Below, piece by piece: positions 34,963 to 47,229 of a stretch of 64,000 bases of DNA. Position 1 is the stretch's first letter. The number at the start of each line of letters is the position of its first letter. The DNA is from Multifurca ochricompacta. Taxonomy: Eukaryota > Basidiomycota > Agaricomycetes > Russulales > Russulaceae. The stretch spans positions 1 to 64,000 of the forward strand of contig WTXG01000166.1 of NCBI GenBank assembly GCA_022496185.1, given 5' to 3'. The position numbers were made by a program, and so were the translations under genes. The notes beneath the pieces were generated by a model that ran no database searches, was not told where the DNA came from, and saw nothing but the letters and a program-made list of their open reading frames with translations.

Positions 34963-37900
34963 ATGAACATGAACTTGGATCCTCTCGTTCCCCCAGATGT
35001 CACTGTCGAACTCACTCAAATCCTCTCAAACCTCGTCTTGGGTGACAATGAGATCAGATCAAAGTACTCTTTTCTCAATCTTCTTATCCCTTACCTCTTA
35101 CCTCTCACTCATAAATTTTAATTCAGCGCGGAGGCTGTCGTCGACGAGCGTTTAGCTCATAGACCAGATGTCTACCTTCTTGCTCTCACTCAATTTGCGA
35201 CAAGGCCAGATACTGTCGAAGTAGTGAGTCCAATCCAAGTCTACCATCTAATCATTCCCGTTTTTTTGGGTTTTTTTATATATTTCCGAATCATTCTTAA
35301 CCCTCTTATGTCACAGATGCGCTCTTTTTCTCTCGTTCTCCTTAGACGCCTCCTGTTTCGCGCTTCCCCCGGTACAAGCGCAAAATCAGCGCGTCTAACC
35401 CTCTACGATCGCCTCTCCGCTCAGACCCTCACCGCCATCGAGCGTATCTTACTCCATTCCCTCTTACACGAGCCAATAGACTCTGTCCGTAGAAAAGCTG
35501 TCGACACAATATGCGACCTAGCCAACAACTCTATGGAACGTGGTAGACCCTGGCACGCATTGCAGGCCCAGGCATTTGCCATGTGCAAAGGCGCAGACCC
35601 CAGCACCCGCGAAAGTGCGTTCCGCATATTTGCGGGATGCCCCAACCTCGTCATGGATTTACAAACGGATGCGGTACTTCGGGTCTTACAGGAGGGTTTG
35701 CAGGATCGACAGAGCGTTGAGGTGAGTCTATCTCATATCCTTGACGTTACCGTCGCACCAATAGATTTTTTTCTTGCCGTAGGTCCGACTCGCTGCTCTT
35801 CGCGCTTCCGTATCTTATCTCACCCCTTCCGATCAACACCAAGTCGCGCATTCCTTATCACTCATGTATCCCATGCTAGACACACTTCCTTCTCTCTCTC
35901 ACGCCCACCTGCCAAAGTTCCTGATCACCTTCACACCTCTTACAACTTCCCACCCCCAGCTCTTTGCGCCTCATCTCCACGCCTTGCTATCCTTTCTCCC
36001 CGCTTTGATTATCCCATCTGCAGACTCGGGACCGACGCCGACGGTAGCACGGCCATTCCCGGGAACACAAAGTTTCACCTTCCCACCCACACCAAATGGC
36101 GGTCCAGCGGATGACGACGAGTTGGACGAGGAAGCAGAAGAAGTCCGCAAGGCTGCTCTCGAGTTTATGATCAGCCTCAGCGAAGCCAAGCCTGCCATGG
36201 TCCGTCGTGTCGATGGATGGGTGAGTGCGGTGGTACGTGGGTGCTTAGGTGGGATGGGTGAACTCCGTGATGACGAATTGAGCACATGGTTGGACGCCGA
36301 CGTGCGTGATTTTTCTCTTCTTCCGGGACCCACGGAAATCCATTCTTAGCGATTCATTCACGCACGTTTCCCCCTCCCTCCTCCCCCTTCAAATCGTTAT
36401 CTTCCAGCCAGCAGAGGACCCCACAGACGATACGTATCCGCACGTGTATGAACAGTCCCTAGATCGTCTAGCATGCGCAGTCGGTGGGAAAGCGGTTCTG
36501 CCGGCCGCGTTCCAGCATATCCCGGGAATGCTAGCATCGCATGATTGGAAGCTCCGCCATGCAGGACTCATGGCGATTGCCTCAGTTGCAGAGGGCACGA
36601 GCAAAGTGATTCAATTCCACCCTGCGCATGCCGGGGTTCTTTCTTCACGACCGTGTGATCTTATTGGCTGAACCGTAAACTTTTTTTCCTATAGGTGATG
36701 CAAAATGAGCTCGGCAAGGTCGTCGAGTATGTCGCGCGTGGTTGCTCTGTTGGTGCTGTGCCGAAATTAACCGCGTACAAACAAGCCTCATCACACCTTT
36801 GTTCCGCGATCCGTATCCACGTGTTCGCTACGCCGCGTGTCAATGCATGTCCGTCCCACTTGCGTTTGTGTCGCGAAAAACGGAGGCGCTCACGGGTTTC
36901 TTTTCTTTTTTTTTTCAACACCAGCGGACAACTGTGTACAGACCTAGAAGAAATTATACAGGCTCAGTACCACCAACAAATCTTTGCGGCCCTCATACCG
37001 ACGCTCGAAGTCCCAGAACCCAGGTAGATACATTCTAATTTTCAAGACCCCGTCCCCTTCCCAGTTCTTCCCCCCCCCGTTCTTCCTCTCTCTCTCCTGA
37101 TTGCTGAAAGAAAAAAAAACGATTGAATAGGGTGCATGCACATGCCGCCGCGGCGCTGATCAACTTTTGCGAAGGCGTAGAACGCGATACGCTCTTACCT
37201 TACCTCGATCCGATCGTCGAACGCTTGCTGAAGCTATTGAACCCGGCTCAAGACGGGAGTCGGCCGACGAAACGGTACGTGCAGGAGCAAGCCGTCACCA
37301 CGCTCGCCATGGTCGCCGACGCGAGTGAGACGACATTTGCCAAGGTACGCGTACCCCCCATGTGTGAAATTCAAAAAAAAAGAAACAAAATACATAATTA
37401 ACCTTTTTTTGATGCGTGCGACCGCGCGGACAGCATTACTCGTCGATCATGCCACTCTTGCTCAACGTACTTCGAAATGCCAACTCGTTTGAATATCGCA
37501 AACTTCGCGCCAAGGCTATGGAATGTGCCGGACTGATAGGTAAGTTATTGTTATTTTGACAATTTTTTTTGTCCTGTCACCCTCGCCCCCTCACTCACAT
37601 ATGCTTTTCCTTTTCTGTACCAGCCATCGCGGTCGGACGAGACGTTTTCCGAGCTGATGCAGGTGCTTTTGTTGAACTTTTAATCCGTATACAAAGTAAG
37701 CAGAGGCCAGGCGTGATACCACAAATTGGGTTGGCCATCAGAGTTGAGTTCAAAATTTCACAGACAGTCCGATCGACCCGGGTGATACGATGTTGCCGCA
37801 CTACCTCATCGCGACGTGGGCGAAAGTTTGTCAAGCGATGGGTCCTGAGTTTGAGCCTTACTTACCTGTGGTGATGCCACCTTTATTCCGGGCGGCGAAT

Positions 37901-38896
37901 GCCAAAGCAGATGTATCCGTTTATGGTTCGCGTCTCTCGCTCTCGCTCTTTTTTTTTTGATTGGAATTGGAACTGGAATTGACGATGGGGTTTTGGTAGA
38001 GGACGAGGAGGACGTACCGGAATCAAAAGAAGGATGGGACATCATCGAAATGGACGGACAACAGGTCGGGATTCGAACGTCGGCGATCGACGAAAAGTGT
38101 CAAGCGTTCGAAACGTTGGTGATTTATTGTTCGACGCTCGGGGCGCGGTTCGCGCCTTACCTGCAACAAAGCCTGGAGGTGGTGCTGCAATCGTTACGAT
38201 TCGTTCTTCACGATGGTGTTCGAGAAGCATGCGCGATGTATGTTTCATTCAAAAACCTTACTTTTTTTTTTGCTTGATTTGATGCGGTTTTTTTTAAAAA
38301 CCTTTAATCTTTTTTTTTTTTGGGGGGGGGGTCTCAGCGTTCTACCCATGTTGATATCGTGCGGCAAGGCAAGCAACACGATAGACGGTGAGATGGTCAC
38401 CAACGTGGTACAACACGTGGCATCTGTGATCTCGCAAGAAACAGAGTCGACGTTCCTCGCTTCCCTTTTCAAGTGCGCGACGGATTGCGTGCGGGCGTGG
38501 GGGGAAGTGAAGGCGGAAACGCGAGTGGGGTTAGAGAACGCGGCGAAGCACCAATTACAGGCGTTGGCGGATCGACGGAAGGCACGTGGGACGCGAACGG
38601 CGGCGGAGATTGAGGAGGATAGGGAGGATCTGGCGTTGTTGGAGGAGATGGAAGATTTCGCGTTGGAGGAGATGGCTAAGATGCTCGTCGCGTTGTTCGA
38701 AGCCCTCCCTCCCCCGCCGCCGCCGGCACTGCCGCCTTCGGCTTCACCAGTCAATAACAATAACAGCAACAATAACAACAACAACAACCATCATGCTGTT
38801 CATCACCCGCTTTTGATCGCCATTTCGAGCGTTCGAGATCTTGGATTGGGTCTTGGTGCGTGGGATAGCGATGGAGACGCGGCGGGAGAAGAATGA
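34963..38896 (+). CDS. Importin-beta3/Kap121-like karyopherin, C-terminally short
   Basis: Nuclear import receptor made of HEAT repeats. ATG at 34963 (MNMNLDPL) follows a CT-rich tract. The introns restore one frame through [15 protein letters not shown], the Asp/Glu-rich acidic insert typical of this group (about 36110-36150), [26 protein letters not shown], a [12 protein letters not shown] repeat, [41 protein letters not shown], and [23 protein letters not shown]. After [10 protein letters not shown] the protein ends in a Pro/Asn-rich tail (stop at 38894-38896). The estimated length is about 945 residues; family members are usually about 1,090, so roughly the last five or six HEAT repeats are absent. 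Confidence 0.9.
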
Positions 38897-39894
38897 ATGA
38901 ATAATAATAAAAAAGATTTAAAGGAATAAATAAATAAATAAATAAAAGATTTTGTTGTTGTTGTTGTTGTTTTTCAATCTTTCACATTATGTTCACTTCA
39001 CTTTGTCTTTTTTTGCATGTGCATGCGAATAGTACTAGTATACTTTATAACGAATATAAATACAGGCTATGCATGCAGATGCAGCATGCAACTATGGCTA
39101 GGCTACCCTTATGCCGTGCCTTATATAGATCACCTGACTCTGTGACCCACCCGCCAAAATACTGGTGCCGGCACCGATTATATGGCTCCATACCGGCGGC
39201 CGGCGGCAAACCTTTTGGGTAGTTCTAGTTCTAGTTTCGAGGGGTTCTAGGCTGGGCTGGCAGGCTGGAAAATGTTAATCTGACTTGACCTGGACCCCAT
39301 TGGACCCTTAGACCCTTGATGACGTCAATCGATCATTTCTTTTCCGCACCACACGAGAGTGTAAGTATTAGTATTAGTATTAGTAGTATTATTGGTACTA
39401 GTATTGCATGTGTATGTACGTATCCATCTATCCATCTATCCATCTATCTCTCTTTCTTATGTCTTATTGTGTCTGTGATGGTCTAGCCCCACCCCCCAGT
39501 CTGCCGCTCCAAGACTCTACTCCGAGACTGGAAATGAAATGGAAAACTGTTTGAAAAACTGAAATTGAAACTGAAGCGGTTGGTCAGTCGGTTGGTTGGT
39601 CGGTAGCTAATGATCTTAGGGGAAGGGAAAAACCAATTCTGAGAAAGCCTAGCCTTAGCCCTACCAACCATACACCCCATATCCTCAACCCCCTTCAGCA
39701 CTTCAGCACAGCACCTTAAGGAATCCAGAACGCCCCCTCTTGTTTTCTTTTTTTTTTGTGCGTGTTTGCGTGTTGCCCCTTCCCCCCTCCCCCCCTTTTT
39801 TTTTTATTGGTTTTATTTTTTCCTGCTGGTACTCAGGAATCATTATCATTACTACTACTACTACCACCACCACCAACCACCACGGGATTGGGAA
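38897..39894. other. Intergenic with microsatellites
   Basis: Contains (AATA)n and (TTG)n near 38931-38970, (AGTATT)n near 39361-39390 and (ATCC)n near 39421-39450. No HEAT-repeat coding is visible that could complete the upstream importin-like gene. Confidence 0.6.
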
Positions 39895-42800
39895 ATGGAT
39901 AACGAGCAAAATCACCACCAGGAGGCTCAGAATTATAACGGATATTACATGCCGGCATCAATTTCTGCGCCTGCATTGACATCTGCAACTCCGCTTACAA
40001 TCGACACTGACGCAGGTCGTCGTCGTCTTTTCTCGGGAGGCGCTCAACGTCATGGCAGACGCGAAAGTGGTGCAACAGAAACTGCTGTGCGGCGGTGGCT
40101 ACTACTTCCTCACCTAGTCTTCGCGTCTCCCCACGTTCGCCGCGTGCGCCTTACCCGCTCCCCCCTTATTATCATCACCACCAACAACAACAACAGCAAC
40201 AACAACAACGTCATCATCATCCCAGACTTGGATTCGGATTGAAATCTCAGTCTCAGTCTTTTTCGGATGGGAGTGGACATTACCCTACCGCTGTACATTC
40301 AGAAAACGATGACGGGTGTCACTTGTCCGGCGGTTCTTTGCCCATTTCATTGTCATTGTCGTCGTCGTCGTCGCCGTCATCATCATCATCGTCGTATCTT
40401 CTGCGTAAGGGGCGTCATTCTGTGCCGCTGCCGCCGGCGGATCATATCCCGCTATCGTACAGACGCGGCCCGCGCCTCCCGTCGTCCTCGCCTTTGGTGC
40501 ATACGCACACAGTGACTGGGACTACTAAGATCACACCACCACCAGTGATACATGGCGCTCGAGCTCGTTTCCCATCTCTCCCCGCTTCCATTCTCCTCGC
40601 TCAATCGACCGCCGCCGCCTCCATCTCCGCGTCCTCTTCCTCTCCCTCTCCCTCTTCCTCCTCTCCCCGTGTCGACACTACAGAATGCGATCGACTCGAA
40701 CGGGCGTGTGGTCGATCGCCCTTAGCATTCTTCCCATCTTCATCACGACAACAGCCATCACTTCCGTCATCCGGACGTTCCCGTACGCTAGGTGACGATA
40801 TACCCCCAAGTTCACCTCATCAGCCTCGCATGGATGGTTCGCCTTTACCGTTGCTTACACCCAAGTGGGCCCATTGGCCTCTCGTGTTGCGCATCAAGCG
40901 TACGCTCAGTCGGGATGGGAGAGACGTGCGCGATTATTTGGAGGCTCCGCAGATAGACGAAATTTATAAGCGTGATATCGAGGAGCGTGCGCGGAGGGAA
41001 CGCGAACGCGGTCGGATGGCGCGTATGCGAGCGGGACAGGAACCTTCGGATTTAGATGAGAATACCCGTGAGTTATTATCTTATCTTTTTCAACTTTGGG
41101 GGTTCGTTCCGGGGGCTGACTGGGTTGTTGTTGTCAAAGATATATTTGGGGTTCCGCTCAATGAGAGTGTGCTACACGCACCCGCCACTGCAATTTTGGG
41201 TGGGTATAGACATGACCTTCCCCTCGTCGTCTTCCTATGCGTCGAAGAGTTGTACCGCACAGGTGAGTAAAAGAAGCATCTGAACCCTTCCCTCCAGTCG
41301 CCGACAAATGTTTCTGATTTCCTCACTCAGGGATATACAAGAGCGGACTCTTCCGCGACTTTCCCAACCGTCAACGGCATCACGAACTATGCACTCTGTT
41401 CGACACCGCTCCGACGTTCGGCGAGGGTATGAGCCTACGCCACGAATCGACGGCGGACATCTGCGCCCTCTTGCTCACTTACCTCAAGGAACTCCCCGAG
41501 CCCATCTTGACCCCTTACCTCTTCAACGCCTTTTGGAACTGGTGCGTTCGACCGAGCGTGAAGCGAGAGGACGAGCGGATGAGGAAGGAACAGGATGAGG
41601 AGGAAGACGTTCGAACTCGATTCTTCTTTCAAGCGACGACGGATCAACAGCAGCAACAACCCCCTCTCCCACCCCCTAGACCATCTCGTCGAGTCCTCTT
41701 CGAAAAGGGGCGATTGCGCGCGCAACGGGACGAGGCGGCCGAGATGGGTCAAGTGGCGGTGGCCAGAGATCTCCTCCGTCTCTTGCCGACGCACAGTTCT
41801 CGTTGATCGTCTATCTCTGCTCGTTTTTCACACAGGTTCCTCTCTGTCCCGAGAACGGGATCACGTTTGAGGACATCGGTCGGATTTTTGGTCCAGCTGT
41901 GTTTGGGGGGCCCGTGCCGGCGGCACGTAGGACGATGGTTTGGTTCCTGAAGAGGTGGAATCGGGTATCGGAAGGTTTGCTCGACGGTGAGGAGTCGCCA
42001 TCGTCGTCGTCATCGTCATTGCCGTCGTTGGATGAGGCAGGCAAGGCGGCGGCGATTACTAAACGGCAGCAAAGACGGGATTCGCGTGTGCTTGAGCTTG
42101 GGCTTGAGCGCGGTGATGATTTCGAGTTTGAGTTGCTCGCGCCTGAAGAGATGGTGGATGGGGAAGAGAAGGAAGAGGAGCTGAAGTTTCGTGGGATATG
42201 GGTAGGTCCCGAGGAAGCGGAGGAGGAACGCCGCGGATACTACGACCATCATCATCATCGTCGTCATCATCATCATCGACACACCATCATCATCCCTCTG
42301 ATCGCAAGTTTGTTGAACGTGGGGCGGCTGTTGTCAACAACACCATCATCACCACCGAGTCACCGCTGCGTCTTCCGTCGTTGGCAAAGCAACAAGAAGA
42401 TGAACAGCAGAGGCAGAGCAATCAGAATAAAAAATGGTATGATGATGGTCGCGGCGATGAGACGACCCAACAAGAGATGGCGATATTGAATGAAGAAGAA
42501 GAAGAAGCAGCTTGTAAGGAAAACTCATTCTCACTCTCGCCAGACGAGGGACGATCGAATCATGTCACAAGAAGGGCAAGTCGTCCAGATGAAGAATGAG
42601 GAGGATTTATTATTACCGCCGTCTGCGTTTGGTGAGTGGTAAATAAATTTTTAAAAAAGGAAAAAAAAAAGAGAAAATCCACCCCTTCTCTCACCCTTTT
42701 TTCTTTCTTTTTTTTTTTTTTACGACAAACTGTGTTCTCATTACTTTTCTCTCTTTTTCTATTGTTTTTGTTTTCTCAAGATGATGTGGGCATGGAGGAG

Positions 42801-43489
42801 GAAAAGGAAGGAGAAGGAGAAGGAGAAGGAGAGGGAGAATCACTTTTACCTCCGCATGTCTTTGCTGCTGCGTCATCGCACTCATTAAACCACCACCCAA
42901 GGAACCGATGTAACGGTAAGTCTGTCAGTGCCTCCCCCCCCCCTAATAAAGGGTCCCTTTCCCCCCTCCCCCCCCTTCCTCGCTCCCCTCGTTCCTTCGC
43001 CTAACTTTCATTCATTATAATTCATATTAATTAAAATTAAAATTAGAAGAGGGGGATCACCATAAAGAAGAAGGATCATCATCATCATTATTAAACGGAA
43101 ACGTTGGTTCTGGCGCTAGGAACTCTTTCATCACCACCAGTGGAGAGAAGGAGGAGAGTCCTGGTCCTGGTCCTGGCGATCATTCATTAGGAGGAGGAGG
43201 GGGATCGCAGGATTATCAATATCCGAACTCGAACTTGACCGATGTTGCTGTTGCTGAATTGGTGCAGGAACTCAGTGACAGGTTACGGGAAGCTCAAGCG
43301 CGGATCGAAGAGCTTGAACGTGTCATCGTGAACGCCGTCGCTGCTGCTACAACAGCAACAACAACAACAAATGTCACCACGGCGGCCGCCGATTATCGTC
43401 ATCATCGCCGAGACCGGGGCGAGGAGAAGGAGGAGGAGGAGGAGGAGGTCAAATTGAGCGGTTTGGTGGCGGTGGCGGCGGCGCGATAG
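39895..43489 (+). CDS. RhoGAP domain protein with low-complexity flanks
   Basis: GTPase-activating protein for Rho-family GTPases. ATG at 39895 (MDNEQNHHQEAQ) opens a long disordered N-terminus rich in Ser, Pro, His and Gln encoded by CAA, TCG and ATC triplet runs. The RhoGAP domain spans several exons: FGVPLNESV, PLVVFLCVEELYRTGIYKSGLFRDFPN with the Arg finger in GLFR, HESTADICALLLTYLKELPEPIL, and the C-terminal part VPLCPENGITFEDIGRIFGPAVF. An insert rich in Glu, Arg and Gln lies inside the domain. The C-terminus has a short coiled coil (ELVQELSDRLREAQARIEEL) before the stop at 43487-43489. Exon joins in the low-complexity parts are unresolved. Confidence 0.82.
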
Positions 43490-45450
43490 AGGTGAATGTA
43501 CGTTTAAAGGACTTTTATATATATATGTATGTTTTATTATTATTATTTTTATTTCTGCACGTTCCTCCAAGAATGCTGGTGCTTAGACCTCGCGATGATG
43601 TATGATTTGTTTCTGATAGGGTTAATTAGATCAATTACCTTTATTTTTTTTCTTCTTTTGTTCTGCATGGGCGCGCAGCGTTGATCTGTGGTTGTTGTTG
43701 TACATCAGTCGACTGATGAGGGAAGTTGGAGTCCGTGGCCATGCTTACGCAATGAGTATCTGAGTATCTGGATCTATTTTTTTTTATTTACGCACAACGA
43801 CTCTCTGAGCTGTCCCATTCATTATATAAATAAATAAATTTGGGACCAAATTCGTCGGTTCCATTTAAAAAAAAGGCGAAAGCGAAAGCGAAAAATTAAA
43901 TTAAATTAAATTTTGATATTTTATTTTTGTTTTTATTTTTATTTTTTGACGTTGGTTGACACTTTTGACATTTGATTGACATGACAATAGGGGGATGGAT
44001 GGAATGGAATGGAATGAACACGTATATAGTTGGGTACGGAGAAGGGATGGGTGATGGGCACAGCACAGGATAAAGGACAAGGACAAGGCAAAGAAGGATA
44101 AAAAAAACAAGGACAACAAAGGAACAGGACAGGACAAGGCAGGGCAGGGCAGGTTGAACCGACTATTTTGATTTTGAAGGAAGGGAGGGTTGGGTTGGGT
44201 TGGGTTGGGATGCCAACGAATGTATGTGCCTTCTTCTCACTTCTCAATGCCGACCGAACCGATCGAGGGAAGTGTCACGGTCACTTGGTAGGTGACCCTC
44301 GGGCCGCCGTAATTTGTAAGCGTCCAGGACTGGGGGTATCGGCCGCAAGTCCGAAAGAGAAAGCTGTACATTATGACACGTGACGATTCTTCTTGGGGGT
44401 TAACATAATAAATAATTAAATGATTAAGACTTTCACACACAAAAGGGTGATGGATAATGACATATCGTTTCTTGCTTACCTTTGCGATGGCCACGGGTCG
44501 GAAGATATGAGCGCTAATATAAACAGGGCGGCAGGAGAGGTCGGACGGGAGTTAGCACGAGTATGATGTCGTGGAGCGAAAAGCCGGTTCCGGCTACAAA
44601 TGCAAATGCATAAGTTTCAAAAGAGGGATAATTGAAATGAGGAATGAGGATAATCCATGTGTTGCCAGTTGCCAGTACCCACCAATACCAAGTACCCCAT
44701 GTACAGTTTGATCGAATTATCATCTCGGATCTCATACACACACACATACACACAGAGCTTTATTGATGGATGCATGGGCACTGGTTATCATTTGGAGCTC
44801 TGCGCTGCTTCTGAGCCTCCCTTCTCCGTAGTTAGATGATTTTCAAGAATCAAGAAAACAAGGAAAGCTGTGTAGATGGATAAATATAATACACTGGATA
44901 CACAAGGGGAAAGGACTATTGGAGTGTGACAATGATACCGAATAATTACAAGTCACGGTCATCCCTCATGAGTTGAGCCAGAGCCAACTTGGGTTGGGAT
45001 AAGTGTTAAGTGTCGAGTGTCCGAGTGTACTGTCGGGTCGGCCAAGTGTTCGCGCTCATTCTGCCCCGTGCCGTGCCGTGCCGTACAAGTCTCGAATAAT
45101 CTCTTCTCTCTTCCCTCCTCTCCCCATCCCCATCCCTCATCCCCTCCATCCCTCAATCCTATCTCATCCTATCCCGCCCATCTTCCTTCCTTCCTTCTTT
45201 TCACACACTCTCCTTCTCCTTCCTCTTACCCTTCCCTCCCCCCATCCATCCATCTTCCCATCCTCCCATCTATCATCCCGTCCCATCCATCCATCCCTCT
45301 CTCATCTCCCTCTCCCTCCCCTCTCCCCGTCCCCTTTTTCAGTTCTTCTCTCGTATCACGACATATAATCACCCCCCCCCACTCTCACGCCGCATACGAC
45401 CAACCCAATTGCCAGCAACTTTTCCGATACTTTTCCGTCTTGTTTCACAG
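43490..45450. other. Intergenic with CT-rich upstream region of the G-alpha gene
   Basis: No confident gene. Two minus-strand ORFs at 44237-44753 look partly protein-like but could not be joined into a gene. Confidence 0.5.
45095..45360 (+). promoter_or_regulatory. Pyrimidine-rich tract upstream of G-alpha
   Basis: About 260 bases consist almost only of C and T on the coding strand, ending some 90 bases before the ATG. CT-rich tracts often mark transcription starts of well expressed fungal genes. The sequence TTTCACAG immediately before the ATG may also be a 5'-UTR intron acceptor. Confidence 0.5.
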
Positions 45451-47229
45451 ATGGGCAATTGCGCCTCAACTAATCAAGAGGCCGATGGCAAGGCTCGTTC
45501 AGATATGATAGACCGTCAGATCGAGGAGGATTCCAAAAGATACAAACGGGAATGCAAGATCTTATTGCTCGGTGCGTACTTGACAATTCAACCAATCATA
45601 AAATCCCCCCCCCCCTTCCCCCTCCGCCCGAGACGCGAAAAAAAGAAAAAAGAAAAAAGAAAAGAAAAAAGAAAACATAAAGCAAAACATCACACACACC
45701 CTTTTGAAGGCATCGGAACTGCGGGGTAAAAAAAAAAAAACCACTCCCCATAACCTATGGGTGCGCTTGCGTGTCACGGGACCATCGACTAATTTATCCC
45801 CCGTTGGCGCACTACCCGCGCTCGAGAACGACACACTTTGGTTGGAACTTGTGCCCCCTCTGCATGTTTTTTTCGCGCGCCTACGGAATGATACCCCCTT
45901 CCCCCCGCCGCCTTCCTATTTACCTCCCTTACGCCATTTTATTTGCTCATATAGACTGACCTTGTCCTTGCGTTAGGCTCCGGAGAGTCCGGAAAGTCGA
46001 CAATAGTCAAACAAATGAAGATTATTCACCAGAACGGCTACACTCGTGATGAACTTCTCGCTTTCCGACCACTCATATGGAAAAATCTCTTGGAAAGCGC
46101 TCGCGATGTTGTCCAGGCCTTGACCAAGTTTGGCCTGGAGCCCATCAATTCCGCAAACAAAGTACGCGTTCAATCAACACATTCAGATTCTCGTCTCACT
46201 TTCTTTTTTTTTTTTTTTTCTTTGGTATCATAGCCGAATTGCGAACGTATCATGAGCTACCAGCTTGCCACCGACAACCCACAATTCTTTTTCAGCCCTG
46301 ATATCGCCCAAGCTGTGCAGGAAGTCTGGGCAGACGAAATTATACCCGCATTAATGGACCATTCGTCCAAATTTTACTTGATGGATAGTGCCAGCTAGTG
46401 AGTCCTTCCATTCCCAATTTGTCTCATTCTGATCACGCGGTTTGCTGCAGCTTTTTTGCGGAAGCAAATCGAATAGCGGCTAGCAATTACGTACCATCAA
46501 AGGAGGATGTCCTCCGCGCACGCGCAAAGACAACGGCAATTACAGAGACTCGATTCACTATGGGCCAATTATCAATACATATGGTCGACGTGGGTGGGCA
46601 ACGATCGGAGAGGAAAAAGTGGATACACAACTTTGAGAGCGTCACGAGTATCATCTTTTGTACCGCATTGTCAGAGTACGATCAAGTCCTCCTCGAGGAG
46701 AGGAACCAGGTGCGTGGTCACATCATCAAGCTGACTAGCAGGCTACCAATCAATCAACCATCTTAGAACCGAATGGCAGAATCTCTCGTTCTGTTCGAGT
46801 CTGTTATCAACTCACGGTGGTTCTTACGCACATCGATCATCCTTTTCCTTAACAAGATCGACGTATTCAAGAACAAGCTCCCAAAGGTGCGCGTCGCGTC
46901 CACTCGCTATTTTACGGGCCTTTTTGCTAAACTGTTCTTTTTGTCCTCTCTCAGGTTCACTTGGACAAGTTCTTTCCCGAGTACACGGGTGGCGCGGATG
47001 TCAACAAGGGCGCCAAATATATTCTCTGGCGATTTATGCAAGCGAACCGTGCACGATTGAACGTGTACCCTCAGTGCGTTTAATATATGATTTTCGACCG
47101 GGCAGCTAATGAAACGGATCATCATGCAGCATTACACAAGCCACAGACACGTCCAATATCAGACTAGTTTTCGTCACGGTCAAAGAGACAATCTTACAGA
47201 ACGCTCTCAAAGAGTCGGGTATCCTATGA
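45451..47229 (+). CDS. Heterotrimeric G-protein alpha subunit, group III-like
   Basis: GTP-binding switch protein at the inner plasma membrane. Seven exons (45451-45571, 45977-46161, 46234-46397, 46451-46709, 46767-46886, 46955-47073, 47130-47229) give 355 residues. MGNC supplies the Gly2 myristoylation and Cys4 palmitoylation sites. G1 is [10 protein letters not shown]3 is DVGGQ (Gln207), G4 is NKID and G5 is TQATD. Arg181 and Thr184 of switch I are kept, but the following Gly is Ala186 (RAKTTAI instead of RTKTTGI). The C-terminus KESGIL and TQATDTSN resemble the cAMP-linked GNA-3/Gpa3 group; that grouping is inference. Confidence 0.95.

Noticed and set aside
41330..41380. RhoGAP lacking its arginine finger because the sequence reads GIYK
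   Set aside because: Aligning the flanking EELYRT...GLFRDFPN shows the finger lies in GLFR, so the catalytic Arg is present.
44237..44753. Possible small minus-strand gene before the CT-rich tract
   Set aside because: Segments look protein-like, but no start, splice chain or family could be supported.
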